Made by a program: the position numbers and the translations under genes. A stretch of 64,000 nucleotides of DNA from Cloeon dipterum (taxonomy: Eukaryota; Arthropoda; Insecta; Ephemeroptera; Baetidae). The notes under the pieces are model-generated. The model did no database searches. It saw nothing but the letters and a program-made list of their open reading frames with translations, and was not told the DNA's origin. The DNA is taken from the NCBI RefSeq assembly GCF_949628265.1, contig NC_088790.1, positions 19,968,545 to 20,032,544 of the forward strand, written 5' to 3'. How positions within the stretch are numbered: position 1 is the stretch's first letter; the number at the start of each line of letters is the position of its first letter. This document shows, piece after piece, positions 1 through 11,553 of this stretch.

Positions 1-205
1 TATTTGTGTAAAAATTGAATGAGGTAGTGTTTCAAACGGAATTTATGTAATTAACTGTGCTAAACTGCATTTTATTTTCGAACAAAATGTAACGGAAATA
101 ATCTGTGAAAACCGCTGGTATTTACTTATAGTATTATAATACACTGAATTATAATAGTTATGAGTTTTCCAAGTTTTTGTGTCACTAATCCAACCCGGAT
201 TTCAG

Positions 206-3200
206 GGAATGGAGGCGCCACCGTGCAAAAGTTCAGGTCCAGTGCGCACAGGACCCAAGGTGTCCCAAATTGCCACCATCTTCCAGACCATGAGCCCAAG
301 CAAAGAAGTGGCTGACACGTCCGTCCCGCCCATCAGTCCGCGCACCACCTCCCTCGAGGGGTCCACCCAGTCGTCGCAGCGGTTCAACGTGGCACGCGCC
401 CTTTTCGAAAGGCTTGGCGAGGTAAGAAAATACTTTAATCCTGTAATTTTGCTGTGTACCTGATGAAGATATTTTAAAAATTATGTTTAATTTGTTCACA
501 ATCCAGCTTTTTCACTACTGGATTTAGTAGTTTGGCTATCAACTTGGACTGTTTCTTGCGTTAGTATTGCAGGGAAATATTTTTTTGTAATAAAAAATAA
601 ATTTTATAATAATTGGAAAATTTAGGCATGGTATTTCCCTTTTAATTAATTTATTTCCTTGATACCCTCTACTTCGTGCTCTCTGCAGTGTAAAGTGATG
701 CACCAATTACGAGAATTTGACGTCAACTGAAAATAAAATCAAATGAACATAATTTCGTTTTTTCTGCAGTGGGGAAGTTTTTTTATTAATTGTTTTCTTT
801 ATGATTACACCAATTTCTAACAAGAGATCAGACCGTATTTCAAGCAATTTCTTCCAAGTACAATAACTGTAACTGTCTTATAAAATGTTTAAATGAAATT
901 TAACTCATATACCAAAACAAGAAGAAACGATCCAAGATACCTGTGTTTTAATTATAAAATACCATTCAAACAAATAACTGAAAGTTGTAAAATAACTCCA
1001 CAACACAGCGGCTTAATTTCCAATTACGAAGGAGTGAGGTTTGATTGGAGATAAGCTTATCTGGATGGCTTGAACAAATAATTTTTGCCCCTGTACTCCC
1101 ACTGCCAGCATTAGATCACTGAGTGTTGCGCTGGTAGCACCTTGATTTCGTTCCTGACAGTTCTGCACCACCTCCTGTTTGCTTGCAGGACGCGAAACCG
1201 ATCGTTCCCAATAAGGCGGAAAAGCTGGCGGTGAACACGCAGCTGCGGGGCCAACCGCGGCCCACGAACGGCCACCACTACCCCGAGCAGCTGGCCGCGG
1301 AGGCGCCGCGCGAAGAGAAACCGGTGCCGCCGCCGCACCGAGTGATGCCATCCTCGGCGCCGCCGCCTAAGCCGCCCAAGCCGGAGAAGCCAGAGCGGAA
1401 GTTTTCCAGCAAGGAGCTGATCGAGAAGCAACGCAACTGGACGGCGCACTTCAAAAATAAATCTTCCAGTCCGCGAGCTTCATTTGACCGAGTCCAAGGC
1501 ATCCGAGTGCCTGTGCTGCCCACCATCGGTGGACCCATTCCCCTTGAGAGTCCCATCGAGAGGCCGCATGAAAAACAAGATGTGCCAGAAAAGTACGAGC
1601 ATTGATAAAATTTGTAGCTTTTAAGGTTTTAAATGTACTTGGCTTATCTTTCAACGCTTAATCGTCATTTATAACATTTGGTTTAATGCAGGTAATTTTT
1701 CTTTCTGATTAATTTCAGAATCGAAATTGGAGTTGTTACTCCAACGTCACCAGCACCTAGTATTAATTCAGAAACACGCTCGTACCCATCAATGCTCTCT
1801 ACAACGCCCTCTGGTAAGTGATCAGCTAATATTTCATTCATTTAATTTTGTGAGGCTGAAACTCCGATTTAACCCAACACCTAAAAATTAATATATTGAA
1901 AAAATGCTTGAAAGAATTGCAATAATTGAATTAGAATATCTGTATAGAGATCAAAATAGATTAATAACCATTTACGTTAATTGTGGTATTTTTCAAATTT
2001 TTACTCGAAAAACTGCAATGCTTACAATAAAATAAATTTAGTACAACCTTAATATATAGAGATATACATTTTTTAAAACTGCATTTATATGTAAATTTTT
2101 TTATTTATAATACTAAATTAAAAATTTATATTCTTCAAAATAGTGCTCCAGAAAATGCTTTCGCAATCAAACAAATCAAACTATCCAATAAACCTGTCAA
2201 GCCAGCTGCTGTAGAAAATAGCCAGCGCTCTGCTCTGTTTGAGCGCTACCTTTGACATTTTTAACGTTATAAAAAAGTTAGACGGAGAGACTGGGGTGTC
2301 CAGATTCATCATCTCGCAATTATGCCAATTGCTCCCCTATCTCGCCTTGACCATGTGATGTGCTGCGGCGAAAAAAGCGGCGGGCGACTCTTTCCTCTCC
2401 TTGTCCCATCCTCTCGTGCTAATTTTAGTTTTGGTGTCACCTCAGTCAGTCAGTGCATTAGCCGTGCCGAAAACACCAACACCATGTGCATGCGCTCTTT
2501 TTTCACCAGGATATTCATCAGTAGGCGCGCTTTTCCACTCGCCCTTTCTCATTTTCTTGCTTCCCCCGAAAATTTATCGACTGAGGCGTGCGGGCGGCGT
2601 GCCAAAATCGCGCCGCCTTCCGGTCCTATCTTTACTCGGCGTCAAATTTTATTAGGGGGGTGTCTGTGTGACGAAACGCAAAATTATAATCCCTGTTGTT
2701 GTTATTCCAGGAACGGAAAGTTCGGGTGACTCATTGGACACGGATAAGACGCTGTCCGAATTGTCGGAAGCGTCGCCCGGCGCCCTGCAGCAGAGTCACT
2801 CGAGTCCGCTTGAGGGCCCAGTGATCAAAAAGAGCGAGGATAAGGAAATTCTCGCGAGTCAAAGTTACGAGGAGATCTGCAAAGATGTTTCAAAACAGAA
2901 GGAGGGCCGTGTCAGTCCACAGCTCGCCAGTGATGAGGAGGAAGAACTCAACCAACTAGTAGCAGTCCATGACATGAGGAACAAGGTCAGGCATTGGTTT
3001 GATTTCCAGTTTTACTCTACTATTGCATGGTCTATGATTAAAAAATGCTTATTTTTTATCTGATGGTGGGTGCTAGAAATAACTTTGGTGTAAATGCAAT
3101 TCAATTCCTCACCTATCCAAGCAACTGATAAAGTTACAACCTAGTGAGAGTCAAATTTTCTTACCTGTTTTTGTACGCACACTCACTTTGATTCGGAGAA

Positions 3201-6200
3201 TTGCATGAAATTAATTCCAAATTTCACTAAAATGATAAAAGGAACGGCGTAAAAAACCATCCTTTGAGGGTGGTGCTCACAAGTGCTGTGTCGTCGTGCA
3301 ATATGAGCTGATAACTAATGAGGTAATTGAATTACGCTTTGCAGGTTTCCTCGATGCAGTTGGTGCTAGAAACGCCAGCTTCACCCACGAAACCACAGTC
3401 GCCAGAGTTGCAGCCAATGGAGTCGGAAACGATTTCAGAGGATCGCCCACCTTCGCCAGAAGTTGCGGCCGCGACGCAGGACAAAGTCAAGTTTGTCGAC
3501 CAGGTGGTCGTGGTGGAGGAAGAATCTGTGCCGCTGGCGGAGGAGGAGGAGGAAGAGGATGACGAAGAGGACGAGGCAATAACTGAAGAAGTCGAGGAGG
3601 CAGTGACCGAAGAAGTGGAGGAAGCGATAACCGAGGAGGTGGAGGAGTCGCAGTCAGAGGTAGGAACCGTTTGTGTTATCCGTTGGCGGCGATAAGCCCC
3701 GCGTTTACGGTTACTCAGCACACTTTCCCTCGCTAGCACGTCAGTCTAGTGCGAAATGTCGGTGGAAATCAACAACAATGTTGTGGGCTACCAGCTCAAA
3801 TTCTTTGAGTTCCGTGGGCTACCCTTTATTGTCGGTCCATCGCGACCTTTGGGTGCTAAAACTTAACCACTTTTTATTTTCAGGTCTCTCCTGAGCAGAG
3901 CGAAGCAACGCAATCTTTGCAAAGAGAGCTTTCCTCGCCTGAGAATGAAACACCACCTACCCTGCCTCCAAAAGACATTTCGCCTGAGGTAGAGGAACTG
4001 CCTCCACTGCCCCAGGCTGACTCTCCTAGGTTGCATCCCAAGGGTGAAAATGTCGTCCGTCGGCCGCTGCCGCCCTCTCCCGAGGAGGAAAAGCTGCCTG
4101 AGCTACCCGAGAGTCATGTGGTACCTGCCAGAAGAATTCCGCTTCCTCCTGAGCCGCAGGAAGAAAAGCCACTTCCACCTATTCCACGCAGGTACAGTCA
4201 GAAATGATCTTTTGTGACCTGATAAATCCATATAAAAGCCCGCCTAAATCATCTTAAAAAATTGTAATATTCTAATCTGTTCCTTACTTTTTATTTGCAG
4301 GAATATGCCAGAGTTTGTCGAGTCTCCGCCGCCACTGCCCCCAAAAGATATCCCTGACATCCCTGAGTACGCTGTTCCGCACAAAGTTAAGCAGCACATC
4401 AAACAGCAGCAGGAAAAAGAAAGACAGGAACAGCTGGAAGCTGAGAGGAAGCAGCTTGAGGCTGAAAATAGGCAGCTCGAGGCCGAAAAGAAACAGCTTG
4501 AGGCCGAAAAGAAGCAGCTTGAGCCTGAAACAATGACCTCTGACGAGGCGGAAAATCTGCTCAGCACAAGGTATTTTCTCAAAATTTTGAATCATGTGCG
4601 TGCCTGAAGTTTAAATTTTCATTTTAACTCGTGCGATTCATTTAATGCCTTGAAATTTGTATTATTTATACTAATTTGTATGTTTTGTCTCATTTCCATT
4701 TAACCATTCGTGTTCAACCTGTGTTCTCATGTGTTTGTGCTTGCTGCTTGTTATTTTGACAGAATACTTGCCAAAAGGTGAGTTGTTTTGCTCCTTGCAT
4801 GTGTGGCTACTTGACTTTGCGCTTGGTTTGAAACACCAAATCTTATTATAAAATTTTTAAATATGAGCAAACGCAATGTTTTTTTGGTGCCAAGTGTGTC
4901 ATTCAAAATAGCGTGACGATTTTGTTTAATGTTTTCACGGCCTGTATTGATTTATAAACTCAAACAGTTTCCTAGAATTAATCCAAATTATCATTTCTAA
5001 TCAATGCAGATTTAGAACTCCAATGAAACCAACAAATTAACATGATTTTACTTAACAGACAAGAAACTCTCCTCTCAGACGAACAAGCTGAAGAAGTGCC
5101 AAGACTTTTGGCTAAGGCCAACGAGGCGAGAGCCTCCCCCAGTGAAACTGTTGCTCCAGAGCCAGAGGAGATTATCGAGCTCGTGCCGACTACCGTTTTT
5201 GACAAGTCCCAAGAGTCCACCTTACCTGATACTAGTTTAGATTACAGGTGCAAATCAAATTAGACATGTGCGTGTGCGCTGTAATAAATCATTTGCCAAT
5301 GCAGAGAACCTTTGAACGGGTCGCTCTCGTCGGAGTCCGTGGGTCTGGCTGACTCATTGCCAGTGACAAGAAGTGTTGCCGAGCGTAGCGGTAAAGCAGA
5401 GCAAGTGACCGTCGTCGAAGAGATAGAGCCGCCTGAGTACGTGGCTGTAGCTTGCAGAGAGGTGATTTGACAAATCCATTTCTTGAGATTTCAAATCCAA
5501 AGGGTATCTGTTGACAGCTTTTCGTGGAAAACGGCATTCACTACCTCGAGGACGGCCACTTTTGGGTCGAAGTGCCCGGTCTTCCAGAGTCTGACGAGGA
5601 GGAGGAGTTTGACGAGAGCGTCATGGTCAAGGCACCTTCCAGAGTGTGCTTCAGCGCTGGCCCCATGAGAGTTTACTCGACACACTCCATCTCGGACTAC
5701 GACAGGCGTAACGACGATGTCGATCCTGTTGCGGCATCTGCCGAGTACGAGTTGGAGAAGAGGGTTGAAAAGATGGATGTTTTTCCTGTTGAGCTCATCA
5801 AGGTTTGTTCAGTGCAAAATAGTTCTAAAATACGGTTATAATTATTCTAAAATTCATTAATAATTTTAATTTAATTTCTCTCAAGTAAAAAGCCAAAGAA
5901 TGATCTAAAATGAGTTTTTGAACATTTTTCCTCATTCAACCAGAAAGATTAATATTTTTGTGCTCAAGTTAGCATGAAATACAGTTTTCGTCATATTTTA
6001 GCATAAAAAACCTATAACCTCTTTTGTTTTCATTCATTTAATTCTTCTTTTTATCTGGATTCCGTGCAATGGATAATTAAAATAATCCAATATGATACGA
6101 AAAAACGAGTTAATTAAAGAAACTTTATAGGGCCCTGAAGGTCTGGGTCTCAGCATAATTGGAATGGGTGTCGGCGCGGACGCAGGCCTAGAAAAGTTAG

Positions 6201-9200
6201 GCATTTTTGTGAAGACGATTGCCGACCAGGGCGCCGCCGCTCGCGACGGACGCATACAGGTAAATCCAGCTGGTCAAGTAGGCATGGATCTGTGCTAAAA
6301 TTCGTCAATCCGCAGGTGAACGATCAAATTATCGAAGTGGACGGCAAGTCGCTGGTCGGGGTTACACAGGCGTACGCAGCGTCAGTGCTCAGGAACACAT
6401 CCGGTTTGGTCAAGTTCCTGATCGGCAGGGAGAAGGACCCAGAGAACAGCGAGGTGGCGCAACTGATCAAGCAGTCGCTGCAGGCGGACCGGGAGCGCGA
6501 GGAGGCCCGCCGGCAGCAGCATCATGAGGCCATTGCTATGGCCCAGCACCAGCAGCAGCAGTCACCTGGCGGTGATAGCATGTCAGACATGGCCCATTCA
6601 CCAGAGGGTCCAATCATGCGGCAGCAACCCTCGTCCGCCGAGCTTGAAGCCATGAAGCAGCTGGTCAAGGAGGTTTGTCTCGCTACTGTGCTAATTTATT
6701 CTTTATTTAAATTGTTTGATTGCAGAGTCAGTACAAATTGGCCGTGGCAGACTCTGATATCGCCAGACTAAAAGCGAGGGTAAGTTTATTAAATATTTAC
6801 TGGGTCTCATTGAGATTAAATTCAATTGAGCTACAAAATGATATTGAAAGATAGGAAGAAAACTACAATTTGATTTATTTTGTGTCAATTGTTTAATAAT
6901 TGACGGCTGAGAATGAAATTTTAATAGAAAAATGATTTCGTAATAAACGGCCATAAATGATTTTGGGCCCCTAAGGTTTCATCTGCAATAAGAAACTTCA
7001 CGCCGCATTGCGAGCTGATATTTATTTGATGGTTAAACAATTGATTACTCACATCCAAGCTCAATGGAAAATAGATAGAAGCGAAAGAATCTTGTAAAAC
7101 CTTGCCTTTATTTCTCCCTGAAACAACACTCTCTTACAAAAAGTTTTAGTTTAATATTTTTCAAAAAAATTATACTTAAAACTGTTTGTTTGTTTAAGCT
7201 ATTACCGCGAATTTATTTAAAATATTCTTTCATTTAACGGAATCAAACTAGAAACCTGAACTTTAGTAATCTCTCCTTCAAACTCTATCATGACAATCAA
7301 CCTAAATCTTTTGAAACTGCGTATTTAGTTTGTAAAAATTGTCTTGCGTTTATAAATCGTGCAAGCATCTAATACTTTTCTACTTAGCGTTTAATCGCGC
7401 GCGCTCAAACAAAATTATCTGTGTAAACTGCACTCGTGGGGGCTGATAAGATAAATCCAGCTGCCAAAGTCGGGCGTGCTGCTCTTTTAGCCCTTGTGCA
7501 GCAAAGCTTGCGCCGGCAAAATGAAAGTGCAGCTAATTAACAACAGCTTCCAAGTACACCAGTTGCGGGGCCGCGGCAGAGATGACTACAGTAACAATTT
7601 GTTATTTTAGCTGGCGGAACAGGAGCGGCAGAGCGGAGAGGAGGTGTCAGACCGGCTGAAGCAGGCGTCGCAGAGGCTGCGCGAGATGGAGCGCGGTCTG
7701 CAGGCGGCCAAGAAGGAGGTGGCCACCTACCAGGACATGCTGGAGCAGTCGCAGGGCCAGTACACCGTGCTGGAGAAGAAGTACCACAAGGCCAAGAAGC
7801 TTCTCAGGGAATATCAGCAGCGCGAGCAGGACTTGCTGCACAGGGAGGAGTTCCACCTGCAGCTCCTGCAGGAGAAGGACACTGAGTACAACGCCCTTGT
7901 TAAAACACTCAAAGATAGGGTGAGTCATTGATTATTTTTTAGCTGGTAACACACCTAGTTTAAGCGAGCATTAGACTTGATTCTGCCCTGCAAATACCGA
8001 GCAAATCCCCTCCAATTGCGGCTCCTTGGGGGTTGGTGATGGTGAATCCTCAATTTCCTGTTAAAAATAACTGGCTGCCTAATGCACAGTCTCCCATTCC
8101 CCGCTTGTCTGGCAATGCGAAGAAGATTCTCTTGCGCGTGGCATGTGAGGTCAAGTTTAAAATATCAAAGTAAAAACAAAAAATGCCTAATGTGCACTAA
8201 AGCTTTAAAATATTCAAAAAAAAAACTCGTGTCGATTTGAAATGATTGACATTTTCCTTATGAGTATTATTACGCTTAACTTTTTTCGGCTTCTACCTGA
8301 AGCACTATTTTATGAACATAAAAAATTAAGAACAATGATTGTATTCAAATTTTCAAATAAACTCAATAAAATCAGCTCTGAAACCAATGAGCGTGGAATT
8401 TCAGTTCAATATGAAACTAAGGACTTTGTTAGGATTGTTTAGTAGTACAATTAAACAAGCCTGGTCAATTTTCCATTAAAATTTAAGCGATTATCTCCAC
8501 AACAAATGATTATTTTTTGCGACTCTCTGGCTTGACACAAGCATCATAATTATCTTTTACTCTATTTAGCCACATGATTAATTGTTTGCTTATTTAAAAG
8601 ATTAGAACACTAATGCCAGAGTAAAGTTACTGTGCAACAGTTCAACTGAGTTCAACCATAAAAAATATCAAACTAAAAGGCGTGAAAAGAAAATTGCTTA
8701 CGGCAATATTGAAGCTAATTGCAAGCTAAATTTACTAGCCACGTAAATTAACACTTGTTACCCGGAAAACTTCCACTTCAATGCGAATGATAAACCTATC
8801 GAGACATTGGAAAATCCCTTTACAAGGGTTCTTTTTGTTGTTCTTTTTCTGGAAAACGCAACTTCCTCTTCAAAATTACCTAATAATAAATGATTATGCA
8901 AACCCTGATTTTCAGATAATTCAACTAGAGCAAGAGTTGTTGGACACCCAGAAGGCAGCCGGGCTGACCCCACAGCTTCCATATGACAGCAACAGCATCA
9001 GGCAGCTGACCCCAAAAATGGGCAGGAAACACTCTGCACAGGCGACAAAGCCGCTCATGGAGCAGCTGGACACAGAGCTGTCCGACACAGAGATCTCGGA
9101 CTGCAGCCCTGAGGAGACTGACAAAACCTCAACCGTGGAGAGAAAGGTTTGCTCGCGCTTCTCTCCGGCACTTTTCTCCAGTTCTCTTTCTGCCTGTGCA

Positions 9201-11553
9201 TGATGTTTAAGTTTTATATGTAGGGAATCCCGTCCGCTTTTTCCGTTAATTTTAATTTTAAATTTTTCGTTGAATGAGAATGTAGTTTGGTCAACTGGTT
9301 GTTTTGTCAGATGCCTGTTAAGGAGGAGCTTGATAGGGCTGTGCCGCCACACGAGCTGCTCGACAACTCTGCCTTTAAATCAAGGGTGGAGCTTGTCAAG
9401 GGTGGCAGCCTCGCCGGCAGGCAGCTGCCCACCCCCAGCAAAAAGTCGCCAGTAAATCCCAATTGTCCAGTGAGTATCACAGTCACGTTACATGTAGCCT
9501 GCCTGTTTGTACACATTCTTTCTCTCCGTTCTCTGCACGTCTTTTGCCAGATAGTTTTATCGCCATAATTTTAGATCCAAATTTGACCCGCCTAACGCCC
9601 GAATCTCGCATTTGATTAGGACTACGGCCTAGAAAACAGCTATCATTCCACCACCGAAGAGGAAGAGGAGTCTTTCAAAGCAGCCACCGAAACTTCCATT
9701 TCCACAAGTTCATCTTCATCCAGTCAGGTGTCGGTCGAGAGGCCGTCCAACCTGTCTATCCACTCTCAGTCCATGTATCAGCAGCGCTCAGTGTACAGCT
9801 CATCACAACAAGAACAAAGTTATCAACAGGTAGAGAAGCTATAATTCGAACCTAGTCCGCACCTCTAACAATAAAACCGATTTCGTTCTAGTGAAAATAC
9901 ACATCAAATTATAAAGTAAGATTTCCTCCCAGACCTATATTATTAGTACCTGTCATTCACGTTAATCGGAAATTTCACAGCTTTTGACCCTTTGGTATGC
10001 TTTGAGATTTCCCAGAATTTCAAAATAATTGAAAAATTGGCACTAGAAAAGAATACAATAGATTTTACATTGAAATTAATAAAAAAATATTTCAGAACGT
10101 ATACGGGAGCAGAGGGAGTTACAACACGGTACCAGGCAAGAGGTCGTCCGGCGTTGGTCCGCCGCCATCGTTGGCTGAGCAGCTGAAGCAGGTGCTTGCC
10201 GACCGCGAGCGGCGGATCAACACCGGCGAGAAAAAGGACATGGATCACCACAAGCCGTCGACGATCTCGCAGACGCTGGTCGAGGAAATACGACTCGCTG
10301 TGCAGGTAAGCGCAGAACATAATTTAAAAATGTTATAATTAAACAAAGTTTCTAATTTAAATAAAAAATTTTACAGTTTTCCTTTTTTAACCATTTTTCA
10401 TTAAAAGTCTTCTAAATATTAATCAGTGAAAGTATAAAGTTGACCTTAAAATCCAGGAAATTCATGTTAACGCGCCTGAGAAATGGTTTTAATTTTGAAA
10501 ATGTCCAGGAATAACTTCATTCTCTTCTTTAATTTCTCCCTGTATTTTCGCAATAAAAGATTTTTCTAACCAGGAGGCGAACGCACGTATCAAGCGGGTG
10601 CCAAAGCTAGACCCGCGCGACTCAACAGGCTCGCTGAGTTCGTGTGCAAGCGTTCCCGCCCTGCGTACCTCCTCCTCGCTGGACAACTCCCGGAGCAACC
10701 TGGACGACCCCAGCAGCCCAGAACAAGTGTGGCTGTCGCAGGAAATGCTGGCCACGCAGCAACAGCAGGAGAAGCGCAGCTCTGGTCACTTTTGGCACAC
10801 GTCCTCCGTGTCAGCGTGGACCAAAGAGCAGGTATGTAGTCACTGAATCTAAAGAGTTTTCTTCCACGTTGAAAGTCTGATTTGATTTTTAATTAAAATT
10901 ATCTGTATAGAAGTACAACCCTTATTATTACTTTTATTATCTTATTGTCGTGCTCAAGCTATTCTATTTCTAATGCTGTGCATAAAAAATTAATGGATTT
11001 CCATCTTTTCACTTCCACCCATGGTTTTCCTTTTTCCTCAATTTTTTTTACGGAATTAACAAAAACAAATCCTATAATTTTAAAATATTAGGTAATCCAC
11101 ATCATTAGGCTGTTAGGCTAAAACATTTTTAAAATAATACGTTATTTATTTTCAAAACTATGCTAAATGGTTTTTATTTGCAAATTTACAAGCTTAAAGA
11201 TTGAAAAAGTTATATTCTTTAGTTGGTCTGATTTGATATTTAAAACGTTGAATATCTTTATTTTGCTCTTGTAGGTGTGCCAGTGGCTGGTGGTTTTGGG
11301 CTTGGACCACTACACGACCAGCTTTTACGAGCACAACGTCACGGGTCCCGAGCTGCTGATGCTGGAGTCAAAGGAGATGAAAACGCTGGGCGTTGGCGGC
11401 GAGGACAAGGCCAAGCTGAAACGCAAGCTGAAGGAGCTGCGGCTGCACGAGGAGCGGGAGCGCAAACAGGCGGACAAGGAGCGCAAGGAGAAGGAAAAGC
11501 TGCAGAAGAAGGCAGAGAAGCTAGCCGAGAAAGCGAGCAAAATTAAGAAATAG
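206..11553 (+). CDS. Spn: Spinophilin/neurabin, PP1- and actin-binding synaptic scaffold
   Basis: Targets protein phosphatase 1 to actin and synapses. Exons: 206-421, 1189-1592, 1719-1813, 2711-2985, 3345-3659, 3884-4191, 4301-4570, 4763-4777, 5059-5247, 5305-5461, 5518-5802, 6131-6259, 6316-6672, 6726-6779, 7611-7919, 8916-9146, 9311-9469, 9620-9829, 10096-10305, 10574-10831, 11275-11553; all phases agree, giving 1573 residues from ATG 209. Domains: disordered acidic and proline-rich N-terminal half (1-750), PP1 motif RVCF at 789-792 followed by [14 protein letters not shown] at about 843-930 (GLGLSI loop), coiled coil about 1000-1126, C-terminal SAM about 1470-1540 and a lysine-rich tail. 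The RVxF-PDZ-coiled coil-SAM order defines the neurabin family. A splice acceptor directly precedes ATG 209, so upstream exons, coding or 5' UTR, lie outside the window and the true start is unsure. Proline motif LPPKDI occurs in two consecutive exons (3884 and 4301), a possible SH3 ligand. Confidence 0.9.
1814..2710 (+). other. Spn intron 3 with a GC-richer block
   Basis: The first part (about 1820-2160) is very AT-rich and featureless. From about 2200 to 2660 the composition changes: GC-richer, pyrimidine-rich, with TCAGTCAGTGCATTAG near 2443 resembling a repeated insect initiator. It might be an internal promoter for a shorter isoform, but no coding exon splicing forward was found in it. 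Confidence 0.25.
3573..3644 (+). repeat. 24-nt tandem repeat, three copies, inside Spn exon 5
   Basis: Three in-frame copies begin at 3573, 3597 and 3621 and encode the octapeptide EA(I/V)TEEVE. They follow a run of acidic residues and precede a splice donor at 3660. The copies differ mainly at third positions, so this is an established protein repeat and not a very recent duplication. Confidence 0.85.
4763..4777 (+). other. Spn: 15-nt microexon of Spn
   Basis: The 15 bases AATACTTGCCAAAAG sit between a good acceptor (ttattttgacag) and donor (gtgagtt). The previous exon ends with two bases of an arginine codon and this exon ends the same way, so inclusion adds five residues (ILAKR) and skipping keeps the frame (STR-QETLL). 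Flanking introns are 192 and 281 nt. Upstream bases about 4736-4752 hold several TGC trinucleotides before a short T-rich tract, the arrangement known for neuronal microexons that depend on the SRRM-type eMIC domain. That it is regulated is inference. Confidence 0.7.
6780..7610 (+). other. Spn intron 14
   Basis: AT-rich to about 7390, GC-richer towards the acceptor at 7610. I found no coding exon, repeat or RNA gene in it. Confidence 0.6.
7920..8915 (+). other. Spn intron 15
   Basis: Nearly 1 kb of AT-rich sequence between the end of the coiled-coil exon and the exon at 8916. Short open frames exist but show no family resemblance and lack matching splice sites. Nothing else seen. Confidence 0.6.

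Noticed and set aside
9835-9860. TTCGAACC block resembling a tRNA T-arm
   Set aside because: No acceptor stem or D-arm could be folded around it; similar short matches at 12552 and 23571 failed the same test.
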